64,000 nt of DNA from Forficula auricularia (taxonomy: Eukaryota; Arthropoda; Insecta; Dermaptera; Forficulidae), in the NCBI GenBank assembly GCA_024734495.1, contig JALMQS010000225.1, positions 6,485,425-6,549,424 on the forward strand. The letters run 5' to 3'. Under the pieces are notes generated by a model, which was given only the letters and a program-made list of their open reading frames with translations, ran no database searches and had not been told where the DNA came from. The translations under genes and the position numbers were made by a program. Shown in pieces: positions 41,669-53,168 of this stretch (positions are counted from its first letter, which is position 1; the number at the start of each line of letters is the position of its first letter).

Positions 41669-41792
41669 GGATATGGTCAAAGAATGTATTTTGGACAAAT
41701 TCGCCGGACCTCCTGAGGAAGGTATCTTCTCACCATCCGTACAAAATACCCTCTATCTTGCGGAAAAAATGATTTTGGATAAAGTATATCAG
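41669..41792 (+). CDS. Uricase, coding exon 4
   Basis: Acceptor TTGTTCCAG before 41669; TG+G completes Trp. Codes WDMVKECILDKFAGPPEEG, then SPSVQNTLYLAEKMILDK and VYQ. SPSVQ(x)T(L/M)Y is the family motif that contributes the active-site Gln. Donor CAG/GTAAAT at 41793, phase 0. No indel. Confidence 0.92.
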
Positions 41793-41819
41793 GTAAATTT
41801 CTCAAATTCAATTTATTAA

Positions 41820-42375
41820 ATTTTTAACAAGTTTGGGATTTTGTGTCGGGCCGCATTTATCTTAGCGCGGTGTTTGGACACCCCTGATTTAAATGCTACT
41901 GAACCTTAAAATATTATTCTAGAAAAAAATCATTAAAGTCTCGGGTATGAAATTAATTAATCCACTGTAAACTGGATTTATTACACGTGTTGTCTCAACG
42001 GTGTCATAAATTAAGATCATATTACTTTTAATATTGTCAAGTTCTTGCTTAGATAATAATATTAATTATATTTATAATGAATAAATTAAAAATCATATTT
42101 AGCGTTAATAAAAAATTTCGAATGCCCATATCATCAGACTAATACAAAAATAATAATATGAGATCAGGATTTTTCTAATTTTTTGGGGATATAGAGTTTT
42201 ATAATAAACCCTCTAAAAAACATTTTTTTAAAGAAAAATTCAATTGATTCATAATCTTCCCAAACGAAATTAGATGGACAAGCTGGTTATGAAATCATAT
42301 TTTTACTCTTTCCGAGAAACAAATTTTCTAAGAGAACTGAAATTAAATACTATATAAAAGAATAATATATATGGG
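41820..42375. other. Uricase intron 4, proximal part
   Basis: AT-rich and unassigned; no motif supported. Confidence 0.5.
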
Positions 42376-42379
42376 ACCA

Positions 42380-43480
42380 TATCCACGCCAAATCGGACGG
42401 TTTGAAAAATTTTAATTTTTGATTTCCTTCATTTTTTTGACATTTTTGAGTAACCATCAAAAACTCTTCCTGGTAAATTTTGAAATTTTTTTTGATCACC
42501 GGTTTAAAAATTATTGAATTTCGATTTTTTGCTCATAAGTTCTTCAAAAATAGTCCAAATTCAAATTTTTTTTTTGTGAAATTTTTGTTTTTTTACATAC
42601 TTTTTAGAAAATAATACAAAAAAGCTATTTAAAGTCTTTTTATATGCGATTTTTGAGTTTGAAAATTTTAATCTTGTTTTTGAAACTCTTTGTAAGTACT
42701 CTTCGATTTTTTTGATATTTTTTTATTTTAAACTTCAATTCATTCTACAAATTTTAAGATCGGATTGATAGTGGTTCCCTATTATTATATTCTAATAATT
42801 ATATTCTAATATTATTATATTCTAATATTACTATTTTTTCGATTTTCAATTTTTGATTTTGATTTTCTTTCAATAAACTAAAATACTAATTATTTATTTT
42901 AAACACCTGTTACCGATAAAAATAATAAAGACCAACACCACAATCTCTACTAATTATCGATAAAAATAAATTTAAAATAACTAAAAAAAGAACTCAATAC
43001 CAAAAACTGGTTTTATTAATGGTTAATAGCGAATAAAATTTTTTCGAAATTTTCAAAAATCAAAAATCGAAAATAATAATTATCATAGGGAACCACTATC
43101 AAAGCGGTCTTGAAATTTGTAGAATGAATAGAAGTTTAAAATAAAAAAAAATTATCAAAAAAATCGAAGAGTACCAAACATACAGTTTCAAAAACAAGAT
43201 TAAAATATTCAAACTCAAAAATTGCATATGAAAACACTTTAAATAATTTTTTTGTATTTTTTTCTAAAAAGTATGTAAAATAACAAAAATTTCAAAAAAA
43301 AAAATTTTTGAATTTGGACCATTTATGAAGAAGTTATGAGCGAAAAACCGAAATTCAATATCTTTTAAACCGGTGATCAAAAAAATTTCAAAATTTACCA
43401 AGAAGAGTTTATTGATGGGTACTCAAAAATGTCAAAAAATGAAGGAAATATCAAACAAAAATATGGAATTTTGAATTTTT
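42380..43480. repeat. Foldback element in uricase intron 4, about 480-bp arms
   Basis: TCCGGTTTAAAAATTATTG-type left arm and complements at 43000-43480 (GAAGAAGTTATGAGCGAAAA, AACCGGTGATCAAAAAAATT). A fragment of the same family is at 60060-60250. A PLE-type end (CCAACACCACAATCTCTACT) lies near 42930. Confidence 0.7.
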
Positions 43481-43605
43481 TTTGTTAAGAAATAAACAGC
43501 TCTAGTAGGTGACAAAGTCCCACTTTATTATCGTTTATTTATTTTATTTATATTTCTAAATTTAATTTATTTAACTAATTTTTTTATTTATTTTTATTGT
43601 TTCAG

Positions 43606-43782
43606 ATTAAAGAAATCGAAATGCGAATGCCGAATAAACATTACCTTCCGTTGGATCTCAAAAAATTCCCCAAGAATCTTATCAAAGGGGACAGTAACAA
43701 AGAAGTGTACCAGCCGATCGATAAGCCTTCAGGGCATATCCATGCCACACTGAAACGAAAAGAAATTCAGGCTAAGTTGTAA
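43606..43782 (+). CDS. Uricase, coding exon 5 (C-terminus, peroxisomal signal)
   Basis: Acceptor TTGTTTCAG before 43606, phase 0. Codes IKEIEMRMPNKHYLPLDL, KKFPKNLIKGDSNKEVYQ, PIDKPSGHIHATLKRKE and IQAKL, then TAA at 43780. MRMPN.HY matches the conserved (S/R)(L/M)PN.HY block. GHI.ATLKRK corresponds to the C-terminal G.I..T..R region. The last three residues, AKL, fit a type 1 peroxisomal targeting signal. No indel. Confidence 0.93.
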   Translation: MKEIEMRMPNKHYLPLDLKKFPKNLIKGDSNKEVYQPIDKPSGHIHATLKRKEIQAKL

Positions 43783-44128
43783 GCAAACAACAACAACAAC
43801 AACAAGTACAATTTAAATTAAATTAATTAAACAAAAACAAAGCCAAAAGAAGAAAATCAGTCCGTTTTTTAAAAGCATTTGCTTAGACTAGCAGTTTGTT
43901 TTGTTTTTTATAAGAGATTAATTAAAGAATGTGTCTTCTTATTGATATAAAAAAGATTTATTATTAATGACTCTCTTGTGTACAAGCTTCTATGTTTCAG
44001 AAATTCAGAAATCTATTTTTTAAGCTCATATCATAGTTATAAGAAAGTTCATTGTACAACTTCCAAAGAAGGGATTTCTAAATTTCCGAAATGTTAAAAA
44101 CATAAATTCTTAAGCTAGAGAGTCATTA
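43783..44128. other. Uricase 3' region
   Basis: Starts with a (CAA)n tract. No unambiguous AATAAA close by; the transcript end is not assigned. Confidence 0.45.
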
Positions 44129-44823
44129 GGGAACGTTCAAGTATCACGAAACGCTTTTGGAATATTTACGACAGATCAAGGAGGTGAGATGGAGAGGAAG
44201 GCTGCGTATCGACAAAACTGCCATCTAGTGATCATTATAAATGTTTACAAATTTATAAAATGATAGATAATACTTTGTTTAAAATATAATTTACTTACAA
44301 TAAATCATCCAAAAGATTTAATAATTTTGATTGCCTGCTCACGATCACCAGATGGCACTTTTGTCGATACACAGCCTTCCTTTCTATCTCATCCTCTTTG
44401 ATCTGGCGTAAATATTCCAGTTTATTTGATATAACCATATGGTAATTTAGTATTTGTATTATTCTCATAGAGGAATAATTATGAAAACTGGTTTGACGAA
44501 ATTACACGCTTGAACTTGACTATTTCACTTCTTTAGTAGTTCCTCGTCTCAAATTCATTAACTCATTATAATTTTAGGCCTTCTTCTATCCCATTTTCTT
44601 ATTTAATTCACACTTTATGATACCCTTCAACAATCCCCCGTACGCATTCTTCACTCTGAATTCAATATTTTAAATATTTAAAAACAATAACTTATTAAAA
44701 ACTCATAATGGGCTACGTAACAATGAATTAATATCCTTCCTCACCAACGTAACACAGTAGTAATAATTAATTTAACCCCTCTGCCCGGGTATAGTAAATA
44801 TTACGTGATACTTGAACGTTTCC
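44129..44823. mobile_element. MITE with GGGAACGTTCAAGTATCACG ends
   Basis: Right end CGTGATACTTGAACGTTTC is the near-exact inverse of the left. Internal arms GGCTGCGTATCGACAAAACT and complement at 44360. No coding frame. Confidence 0.75.
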
Positions 44824-45002
44824 TTTCCAGACAGAGCACACTCCCTCTCGCGTTTAAGATGTCTTGAAGTTGTCCTAGTGTCTAGAAAACATCTTCTAGA
44901 CCAAGTGTGCTAACAGGGTTATTTATAAATCTTTTATATTTAAGTCCACTTTGCAAAATTAACAAAATAAATTTATTTATCGAATAAAAATTATATTTAT
45001 TT

Positions 45003-46120
45003 ATATTAGGCTGAAGATACACGCTTTAATTTTTACTTATAAATTTTCCATGGATCAAAATATTAACATCAAAGCTTTTATTTGTGTTCTAAATTTTAAC
45101 TAAAGCAGACGATACATTCTATAATTTTTACTTATGAATTTTATATGGATCAAAATATTAGCATCAAAGCTTTTATTTGTGTTCTAAATTTTAACTAAAG
45201 CAGAAGATACACACTTTAATTTTTACTTAAAAATTTTCCATCTATCAAAATATTAGCATCAAAGCTTTTAATTGGGTTCTAAATTGGATTTATTTAACAA
45301 TTAAACCAGAAGATACATTCTTTAATTGTTAATTATAAATTTTCCATGGATCAATCTATTAGCATCAAAACTTTTATGTGTTCTAAATTTTTCCTAAAGC
45401 AAAAGATACACGCTTTAATTTTTAATTATAAATTTTCCATGTATCAAAATATTAGCATCTAAGCTTTTATTTGTTTTTTAAATTTTAACTAAAGCAGAAG
45501 ATACACGCTTTAATTTTTACTTAAAAATTTTCCATCTATCAAAATATTAGCATCAAAGCTTTTAATTGGGTTCTAAATTCAATTTATTTAACAATTAAAC
45601 CAGAAGATACATTCTTTAATTTTTAATTATAAATTTTCCATGTATCAAAATATTAGCATCTAAGCTTTTGTTTTTTAAATTTTAACTAAAGCAGAAGATA
45701 CACACTTTAATCTTTTCTTATAAATTTTCCATGGATCAAATTATTAGCATCAAAGCTTTTATTAAGGTTCTAAATTCAATTTATTTAACAATATAAAACA
45801 GAAGATACATTCTTTAATTTTTAATGATATATTTTCCATGGAAGAAAGTTTTTATTGCTGTTCTAAATTTTAAATAAAACAGAAGATACACGCATTAATT
45901 TTATAAATTTTCAACAAGGAACAAGCTATTTTTGTGTTCTAAATTTTAGTTAAAGCAGAAGATACATTCTTTAATTTTTAATTAAAAATTTCCAATGGAT
46001 CAAATTATTAACATCACTGCTTTTATTTGTGTTTTAATTTTTAACCAAAGCAAAAGATACACGCTTTAATTTTCAATTATAAATTTTCCATGGATCAAAC
46101 TATTAGCATCAAAGCTGTTC
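45003..46120. repeat. Minisatellite, about 12 copies of a ~95-105-bp unit
   Basis: Recurring AGCAGAAGATACACGCTTTA, AAATTTTCCATGGATCAAA and TTAGCATCAAAGCTTTTATT. Copies vary in length and end about 2.3 kb after the uricase stop. Confidence 0.92.
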
Positions 46121-46330
46121 TGGATTTTCTCCAATTTTGTGACGTCTTCGGAGAAAGCGTCGATATTAGAGATAATGCCTGGTGGGTTTATGAACCGGAA
46201 AGGCGTGTATATTAACAGGAAATAATCTACCGGGATGAACCAGAACAAAAGGGCCAAGCAAGCGCCTCTATATTTCGCAATCGAGATTAAATCATTTATC
46301 CAATGAAGGCTGATTCTCTTCTTCTTAAAT
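46115..46330. other. Complex-sequence island, possible exon
   Basis: Distinctly less AT-rich than its surroundings, between the minisatellite and AT-rich DNA. Minus strand reads SLHWINDLISIAKYRGACL, ALLFWFIPVDYFLLIYTPF (hydrophobic) and DAFSEDVTKLEKIQNS. Plus strand also reads VLDFLQFCDVFGESVDIR then NAWWVYEPERRVY-stop. Both cannot be real; neither is recognised. Confidence 0.25.
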
Positions 46331-47461
46331 CCCTCTTTCTATGCCTATTTGTTAAATATAATATTTTAAAAAATGAAGACTGCAACGTGTACTAGTATTT
46401 TTTCAACTATTTATTATTATTTGTATTTAATTTTCATTACTTCGGTTAATTTTATTGTAAATAAAACAAAAATATGTCATTTATATTATTAATACTATTA
46501 TTATCATTATATTTTATAAAAACTAATCATGTAAGTAATTTGTAATTTATATATGTATATGTTTTATACTAGTATAAAACAACTTAAGAATTTTTGTAAA
46601 TATCGATATAAGGAATTAAAACATTGGTGTATAAAATAAATATTCACTATAGAACTATATATTTATATCTTTTCTTATTTAATACCATATTTCCGAAACA
46701 ATTCATTTCCTTTAAGTAATAAGTACCTGGAGGCACCGAGCGATGCTTCCTTCAGTTAAAAGCTTTATTTTAATATTATTTTTAATTTATAATTCTGATA
46801 AAAATGTCGATTTTTATTTGAGAGCCGTTTTCAAATTAAAAAAAAATACTAAAATATATCATATTCGACCACTGTCCCCCCCCCCACCTCCACCCCGTTC
46901 GACCCCACCCCCGAAACCTCGACCTACCCCCGGATCCCCCACCACTGCACCTGTTTTGATTCAACCATATGAATCATTTTTATTCATCCAATTGTTAATA
47001 AATAAAACCTATCAAAATGTGTTATTTTTTCAGAAAATTGAGACCTGCTTATGCGAAATATATTTTTAAATAAATTCTTGATTATTTTTTATTCTATTAA
47101 ATAAATAAAATTCTTTATAAAAACAATTATAAAACGTTTATTAATATTTCTAAAGTTTAGGTTGAACAAAATATGTTAAAACCCACAATCACAATATTTC
47201 TTCAAGGCCTTTGAGGACAATGTATTAAGGAAACCCATTGTCTGCCTGGGCACAAAAGGAAAAGGGAAACCTTTTTTAAATCCCCAAGAATGGGATCTGT
47301 CTAGATGAGAATAATTAATTTGATTACGAAAAAAACCCATCAAAAACAATTTTGTCGAAGATGAGACCGTGACAGATCGAATTGTCAACCCCGAAACCCC
47401 CTAACCCGTGAATTTCATCAAAATCGGTAGGGCCGTTTTCAAAAATAGAACCAAGATACAA

Positions 47462-47464
<3 letters not shown>

Positions 47465-47513
<49 letters not shown>

Positions 47514-47514
47514 T
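47465..47514. repeat. (TA)n microsatellite
   Basis: About 45 bases of TA repeats at the junction of nested Helitrons. Confidence 0.9.
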
Positions 47515-47660
47515 AGCTGTACCCGGCGTGCCTCCGCTGCACTGTCGCTACTGAGGCCCTCCGAGCAGGTTGCCCTGGCGGGCGGCGTCTCGGAATGAAA
47601 GTATGAGGTGTCCAAAATTGATTACCTTTTATGTAAATTGTTTTTTTTTTTTTTTTTTTA
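47515..47660 (-). repeat. Helitron 3' end, third family
   Basis: Minus strand ends GCAGCGGAGGCACGCCGGGT then ACAGCTAG before T, a canonical CTAG Helitron end. Upstream part is lost. Confidence 0.55.
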
Positions 47661-47669
47661 TATATATAT

Positions 47670-49351
47670 AGCTGACCCGGCCACGCGTTGCTGTGGCTAA
47701 AGTTTTTGTTATATTACATTATAGTAAACAATCTAAGAGGAACGATAAGAGAACATCAGTCACGAGTCCACTATGCTTTTTCACACAGATAGTATTTGTA
47801 AAAAAATATGGTGATCTCCTTATTTGACTTTCTACTACTATAACCCTTTAGTACAATGAAATTATTTACGAACAAAGACGAAAATGTTGATGTTGGTATA
47901 CAAATTCACTGGATTGAGATTTGAAGGGAAGTACGTTGAACACAATTAATTAAAATGTTCTTACACTTGATATTAAGCAGAAATCAATACAAAATAAAAA
48001 TTTATCAGATTTATTATTTCCATTTAATTTTATAACAAATAAGTATATTACAGTATAATACAGTAAATAACATAGTGACGCTTAAACTCATAAATGAGGT
48101 AGGCAAGGCAGACAGTCTTAAACTTTTAAACATTGATATCTATTTTTTGAATTATAAATACTTTCAATTTCAATTTAATTTAACACCAATCGGTGCACAA
48201 TGTTTTTGGTTAACCTGTCTTTAGCTAACACAAATAGATTCGACGGTTTCCCAACACGTGAACACGCAACATATAGTTGCCCATGAGAAAAACATGTATT
48301 TTCCAAATCTAAACCACAAATGGACATTGTTTGACCTTGAGATTTATTTATAGACATGGCGAAAGCTAAACGAATTGGAAACTGTAGCCTTTTGAAGGGT
48401 ATGGTGAGAATCTGATGGTATCATCGGAATACGTGGCAGCAGGACCATTTTTCCTTTAAACTTCCCAGCCAAAATGGTTGCTTCAAGAATGTTTCCAGTG
48501 ATCTTTTTGATGACCAAACGCGTACCGTTACATAATTGAGGTGGATTCAAATTACGGAGGAGAATAATAGGGGAACCAATCTTTAATCGAAGATTATGTG
48601 GTGGCATTCAGGGATATCTAATGAATTTAAAAATTCAATCGGAAAATTTATACTTTCATTTTCATCAACAACAGTATCGATTGATTTAAAAGACATCGAA
48701 TCGCCTGGTAACAACTGTTGTATCTGGAAGTTAATTTCGTCAACATCAACGTTTTTGGCTGCCAAAATCGCCCGTTGACTGAGCCATTCATGATTCAAAT
48801 AATTATTAAATTATAAAGTTTTGATCAATGAAGCACAAATAAGTAAAAAACAGGTTTAATTTAACTGTATTATCTTCATTATAATATGAATGCAATTTAC
48901 ACTTCAGTCTAAGTAACACGTGGCCAGCTATGCTAACACCAAAAATTTAAAAAGTGGAAATAATTGAATTATACGGTATTTCGTTCACTACAAAATAAAT
49001 TTAATTAATTTTATAGCGTCAACAACACGTGGTAATTATGCTGTTAAAATGTAGCTTATATGACACGTTCGTAGATTTACCATAGCAGCGCCATCTATTG
49101 ATTACTTACTCAACCCAGTCGAAAGGTATCGACATCTGTTAGAATCATTTGGAGTCAAATGACTGTCAAATAATAACAGACAAATAATTAGCAATAAATT
49201 AAAATTGCGACTATAATTTGAGATTTAAACTATCCTATTTCTCAAGTTGGATCGAACTGCACATGGTGTGCGAATTTTATTATAATCGGTTCAGTGGTTT
49301 AGGAGTCCATTGAGAACATACATTGTGACACGAGATTTATATATATTAAGA
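47670..49351 (-). mobile_element. Helitron with a helicase remnant
   Basis: Minus strand 5' end TCTTAATATATATAAATCTC then GTGTCACAATGTATGTTCTC and CTAAACCACTGAACCG; 3' end CCACAGCAACGCGTGGCCGG then GTCAGCTA. Both ends match the Helitron style. About 1.7 kb, far below autonomous size; keeps only the helicase C-terminal part. It is inserted in another Helitron. Confidence 0.78.
48175..48798 (-). pseudogene. Helitron PIF1-like helicase, C-terminal fragment
   Basis: Three overlapping minus frames join by frameshift: WLSQRAILAAKNVDVDEIN (48798-48583), then [20 protein letters not shown] and [11 protein letters not shown] (48607-48344), then [19 protein letters not shown] and GQLYVACSRVGKPSNLFVL (48357-48175). 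L.(K/R)IG.P(I/V)(I/M)[18 protein letters not shown] and GQLYVA(C/L)SR are classic PIF1/Helitron Rep-Hel motifs at the helicase end (UvrD-like C-terminal motifs V and VI). The Rep nuclease and Walker A parts are absent. Two frameshifts; inert. Confidence 0.88.
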
Positions 49352-49636
49352 TATATATACAATTTTTGCTCGTTAAATAAGAGTAAATTTCATTTTGAAA
49401 CTCCATTTTACGTTCTTTAATTTAAAAAAAAAATGAGGGGAGAAAATGAAAACTTTTTAAAAACTCAGCGAATAACCCGATCCTTAACCAATTTACACAC
49501 AATTCCACACACACACGCACACATTCATAACTACCTAAAAAAAAGACCTAAAAGCTTTTGCCTAGGCAAAAAGTGTTTGCCTCGTCCAATAGAAATTGAA
49601 TAATAAGTCAAAGCTATTTTCAATGTCAAAGATATT

Positions 49637-49938
49637 TGTACAGGATGGGGCATAAAGATCTGCCACATTTTGAAGAGATATAAAAAATGTATACAAAATT
49701 TGGTTAGTTTTTTCATTTCTAGCCTTCTGGGGGTCCACAGAATATGTATACAAAATTTGGTTGGGTTTGGTCGAAAGGGCTAGAATTTTCATTTTTGACG
49801 CCCCCCCCCTCCTTTTTTTGTCTGATAATGTTTAAAACACTTTAAAAAAAAAATTTATGTTCTATTTAAAAATATATTCAGTTTTTTCATTATTTATACC
49901 TCTTCAAAATATGGTAAATCTTTATAGCCCACCCTGTA
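49637..49938. mobile_element. Tc1/mariner-type MITE
   Basis: ACAGGATGGGGCATAAAGAT left and ATCTTTATAGCCCACCCTGT right, TA next to each end. Arms also share CATTTTGAAGAGATATAAA. The interior includes a fragment of the 5845 tandem unit with a poly-C run. Confidence 0.7.
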
Positions 49939-50314
49939 TTATCAATTAATATACCCCGTATTTAATTTTAATTATTCTAAAAATATTTTTTGAAAATAAT
50001 TTTTTTTTTTTTTACATTTTTAATTGTAAATTCTGCCGCCAAAAGTTTGATTGATTCACTCTCATCTTATTTTTATAATCTTTGAAAAAATTTTATATGG
50101 CCATTATAATTAAAATTAATAATTAATTATTGAATAACTATAGCCTATAGGCCTATACTAATCTCTTGAATCATAGGAACAGTTTGGCGGAGGTTTCATC
50201 AAAATCAGCCCATTAGTTCAAGATTTATAAAGTAACAAATATTAACATGCTTCTCGAAAAAAAGCTCTAACGATTTCGCTAAAAATTGGTGAACTTATCA
50301 AGTCTCATGAGTTA

Positions 50315-51980
50315 TTAATCGTGTATAAATTTTAATCCGATTGAAATAAAGGAAGAGGATGTAAATTAGTTATGTCGCAAAATAAATATTTTAATCGTTC
50401 ATATCTCGTCTTCGGAAAGTCGCAGAGCCTTGAAATTTAAAACTTATGCTATCTAAATGGTACATGAAGTACCACAAGATTTTGGCTAAAATAGAAGAAC
50501 CGGATGTCTATGTTTACTGGTGCCGCTCACTGCAGCTGGGAATATTAATTTAATATTAAGAAAAATAAAAAATTAATTATCGATAAGAAAATGGACTGTA
50601 AGTTGTTTTTAATGGAATTTAATATAAATTTTTGGTTTATAAAATATGAATTTTTAAAATTGAATACAAGTGATTTTATGTTAGGATTAAATTAAAACTA
50701 TATATATAAAAATAAAGAAGTTAAAGGTTCTGCTAATTGCAAAAATCTAAATTGCACAAAATATAAGTAAATTATATATATAAATAAATTATATATATAA
50801 GTTAAGGCTATTCCTCTAGTATTAGATAAGAATCGATCGTTATTTTTGAGTTTAAGTCAATTCCTCCATGTCTTTAGCAATAGTTACCAATAATAATCGA
50901 AGCGTCAAAAATCTAATGTACAGGGTGCTTCAAAAAAATGTATACACACTTTGAACTTCCATAGAAAATTTATTTACCGTTCTACAAAGTTAAATTTCAG
51001 GAAAATAGAAAGCTGAAAGTCCAATGTAAATGAAACATAAATAACAAATGTTAATACTGTTCAAATTGGTGACCTGCAGCATCAATACAATTCTGAGTAC
51101 GAGTCACCACTGATTCTGTACATCGTATCAAAACGTCCAATGAGATTTCTCTACACACTGCTTGAATCTCATTCCAAAGAATGTCTAGGTTACGTGGTTT
51201 ACGTTTGTACACCTCATCTTTTACTGTGCCCCACAAGAAGAAATCCAGTGGTGTAAGGTCTGGAGAGCGTGCTGGAAACTCGATTGGCCCCCTGCGTCCT
51301 ATCCACTGGCCCGACAAATTTTATTAATTACCTAACAATGCTTGCTGATTCCATATTTCCTGCCATTCGTGCATTATACGGTAATGATGATTTTTATTTT
51401 CAACAAGATGGTGCCCCGCCGCACTATCACAGGGACGTACGAGCTTACCTGGATCAAAATTTGTCGGGCCAGTGGATAGGACGCAGGCTAATCGTGTATA
51501 AATTTTAATCCGATTGAAATAAAGGAAGAGGATGTAAATTGAGTTCATGTCGCAAAATAAATATTTTAATCGTTCATATCTCGTCTTCGGAAAGTCGCAG
51601 AGCCTTGAAATTTAAAACTTATGCTATCTAAATGGTACATGAAGTACCACAAGATTTTGGCTAAAATAGAAGAACCGGATGTCTATGTTTACTGGTGCCG
51701 CTCACTGCAGCTGGGAATATTAATTTTAATATTAAGAAAAATAAAAAATTAATTATCGATAAGAAAATGGACCGTAAGTTGTTTTTAATGGAATTTAATA
51801 TAAATTTTTGGTTTATAAAATATGAATTTTTAAAATTGAATACAAGTGATTTTATGTTAGGATTAAATTAAAACTATATATATAAAAATAAAGAAGTTAA
51901 AGGTTCTGCTAATTGCAAAATCTAAATTGCACAAAATATAAGTAAATTATATATATAAATAAATTATATATATAAGTTAA
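50315..51980. repeat. Tandem duplication, period about 1174 bp
   Basis: 50315-50802 and 51489-51980 are almost identical (TCGTGTATAAATTTTAATCC, CTGGTGCCGCTCACTGCAGC), with a few single-base differences. Between them lies a DD41D element truncated exactly at the second copy's start. A third partial copy of the AT-rich end is at 52120-52195. Confidence 0.85.
50921..51488. mobile_element. DD41D Tc1/mariner foldback, truncated
   Basis: Starts CAGGGTGCTTCAAAAAAATG after TA. Carries the transposase C-terminal region on the minus strand (51051-51317), then the QQDG region on the plus strand up to the duplication junction. Matches the first 60% of 54815-55750 almost exactly. Confidence 0.85.
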
Positions 51981-51989
51981 AGTATTTAA

Positions 51990-53088
51990 AAGTTAAGCCA
52001 ATTGCAAATAATATAATCAAAGTAATAATATAAATTAATTCAATTTAAGATGAAGAAAATGTTCGTATACTTCCGTTTAATTTTAGTAAAGTTAAAGTTT
52101 AGTTAATTAATAAACGCCAATTGCAAAATCTAAATTGCACAAAATATAAGTAAATTATATATATAAATAAATTATATATATAAGTTAAAGTAATTTAAAG
52201 TTCATTAATAAACGCCAATCGCGTTTTTAGCACAATTGCCAAACATATAATATATAGCCAGATGATCGCAGCGGGCAACACAATTCAATCTATTCTCTAT
52301 TTGGTTGTAAATCAAATAAACAAATAGAAAAAAAACTCAAGATCAATCTAAATTGATGAAAAAACAAATAAAAATATGCTTGCGATCTATCTGCTATTAT
52401 CATGAATTTTGGGCACTCAACAATTCATATTAACGCTCTCTGCGTAGGTTCAAAAACAAATGTTGCTTATCGGTTTATCACAATAATTAATTAGTCATCT
52501 GGTTGGTTGTCTTTTGCCTGATTGGGAGTCTGATTGGGAAAGAAACAAAATAAACAGATTAATAAACTCAATTAATTAAGGTAAAGCAAATATAGAAACA
52601 TAATCCAGAGATGAAGAAAAAAACCTTTTACCTGATTGGGAGAGAAAACAAGATGCGATTACATTGTAAAATTCAACAATTTTCCGGTATTCGAGGAGCT
52701 ATCAAAGAAATAGGATCATTCTTTAACGACATCAGAATAAAGAATGAGTTTAAGATAAATTAGTACTAAGGTTAGAAAACAGGCAATGAAAATAGAAAGA
52801 AGATAGCAATTAGTGCCTCAAAATATCAATGCATACAGCCCCATCTATTTTCCCATTTGACACGGCGGTAATTTTGAAAACGAATATTTCGCGAGGTCTA
52901 TTTGCCAGCACCATTTACGTTCGTAAGAATGTACACCCCTGCGTTTTACAACCACAAATCTCAAGGTTACGAAATTAGATATAATTTGAAGACCTCCACC
53001 CATTAGAAAGTACATATATCAATAGAAAAATGTTTCACTTTTGTCGGGCATGGATTCCAAGCACACATTTTTTTTATTTAATTCTGAA
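51990..53088. other. Interval without genes
   Basis: AT-rich to 52260, then mixed sequence. No terminal repeats or coding frame supported. Confidence 0.5.
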
Positions 53089-53089
53089 T

Positions 53090-53168
53090 CCAAATAAAAA
53101 TCGACCTTTTTCTCAAAATTGTAAATTAAAAATAATATTAATATATACTTTTAACTGAAGCAAATAGT
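53090..53168 (+). repeat. Helitron family 1 3' body, interrupted
   Basis: AAATAAAAATCGACCTTTTT and TTTTAACTGAAG match the stretch before the 3' hairpin in other copies. The hairpin itself resumes at 53952 (CCGAGC-ATC-GTTCGG), after the solo LTR. Confidence 0.65.

Larger units (their letters stand above)
46728..49389 (-). mobile_element. Helitron, family 1, split by nested Helitrons
   Basis: Minus strand: 5' end ACTCTTATTTAACGAGCAAA (about 49385), broken at 49351, resumes near 47465 with GTATCTTGGTTCTATTTTTG and CGGTAGG, then the C-rich tract (46870-46950, minus-strand G-rich) and 3' CGGTGCCTCCAGGTACTTA at 46728. Insertion is in an (AT)n tract. Confidence 0.7.

Noticed and set aside
45003..46120. 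CRISPR-like array
   Set aside because: Units are ~100 bp without distinct spacers, in a eukaryotic genome: a minisatellite.
48596..48778. Plus-strand 60-codon frame
   Set aside because: Antisense to the helicase fragment.
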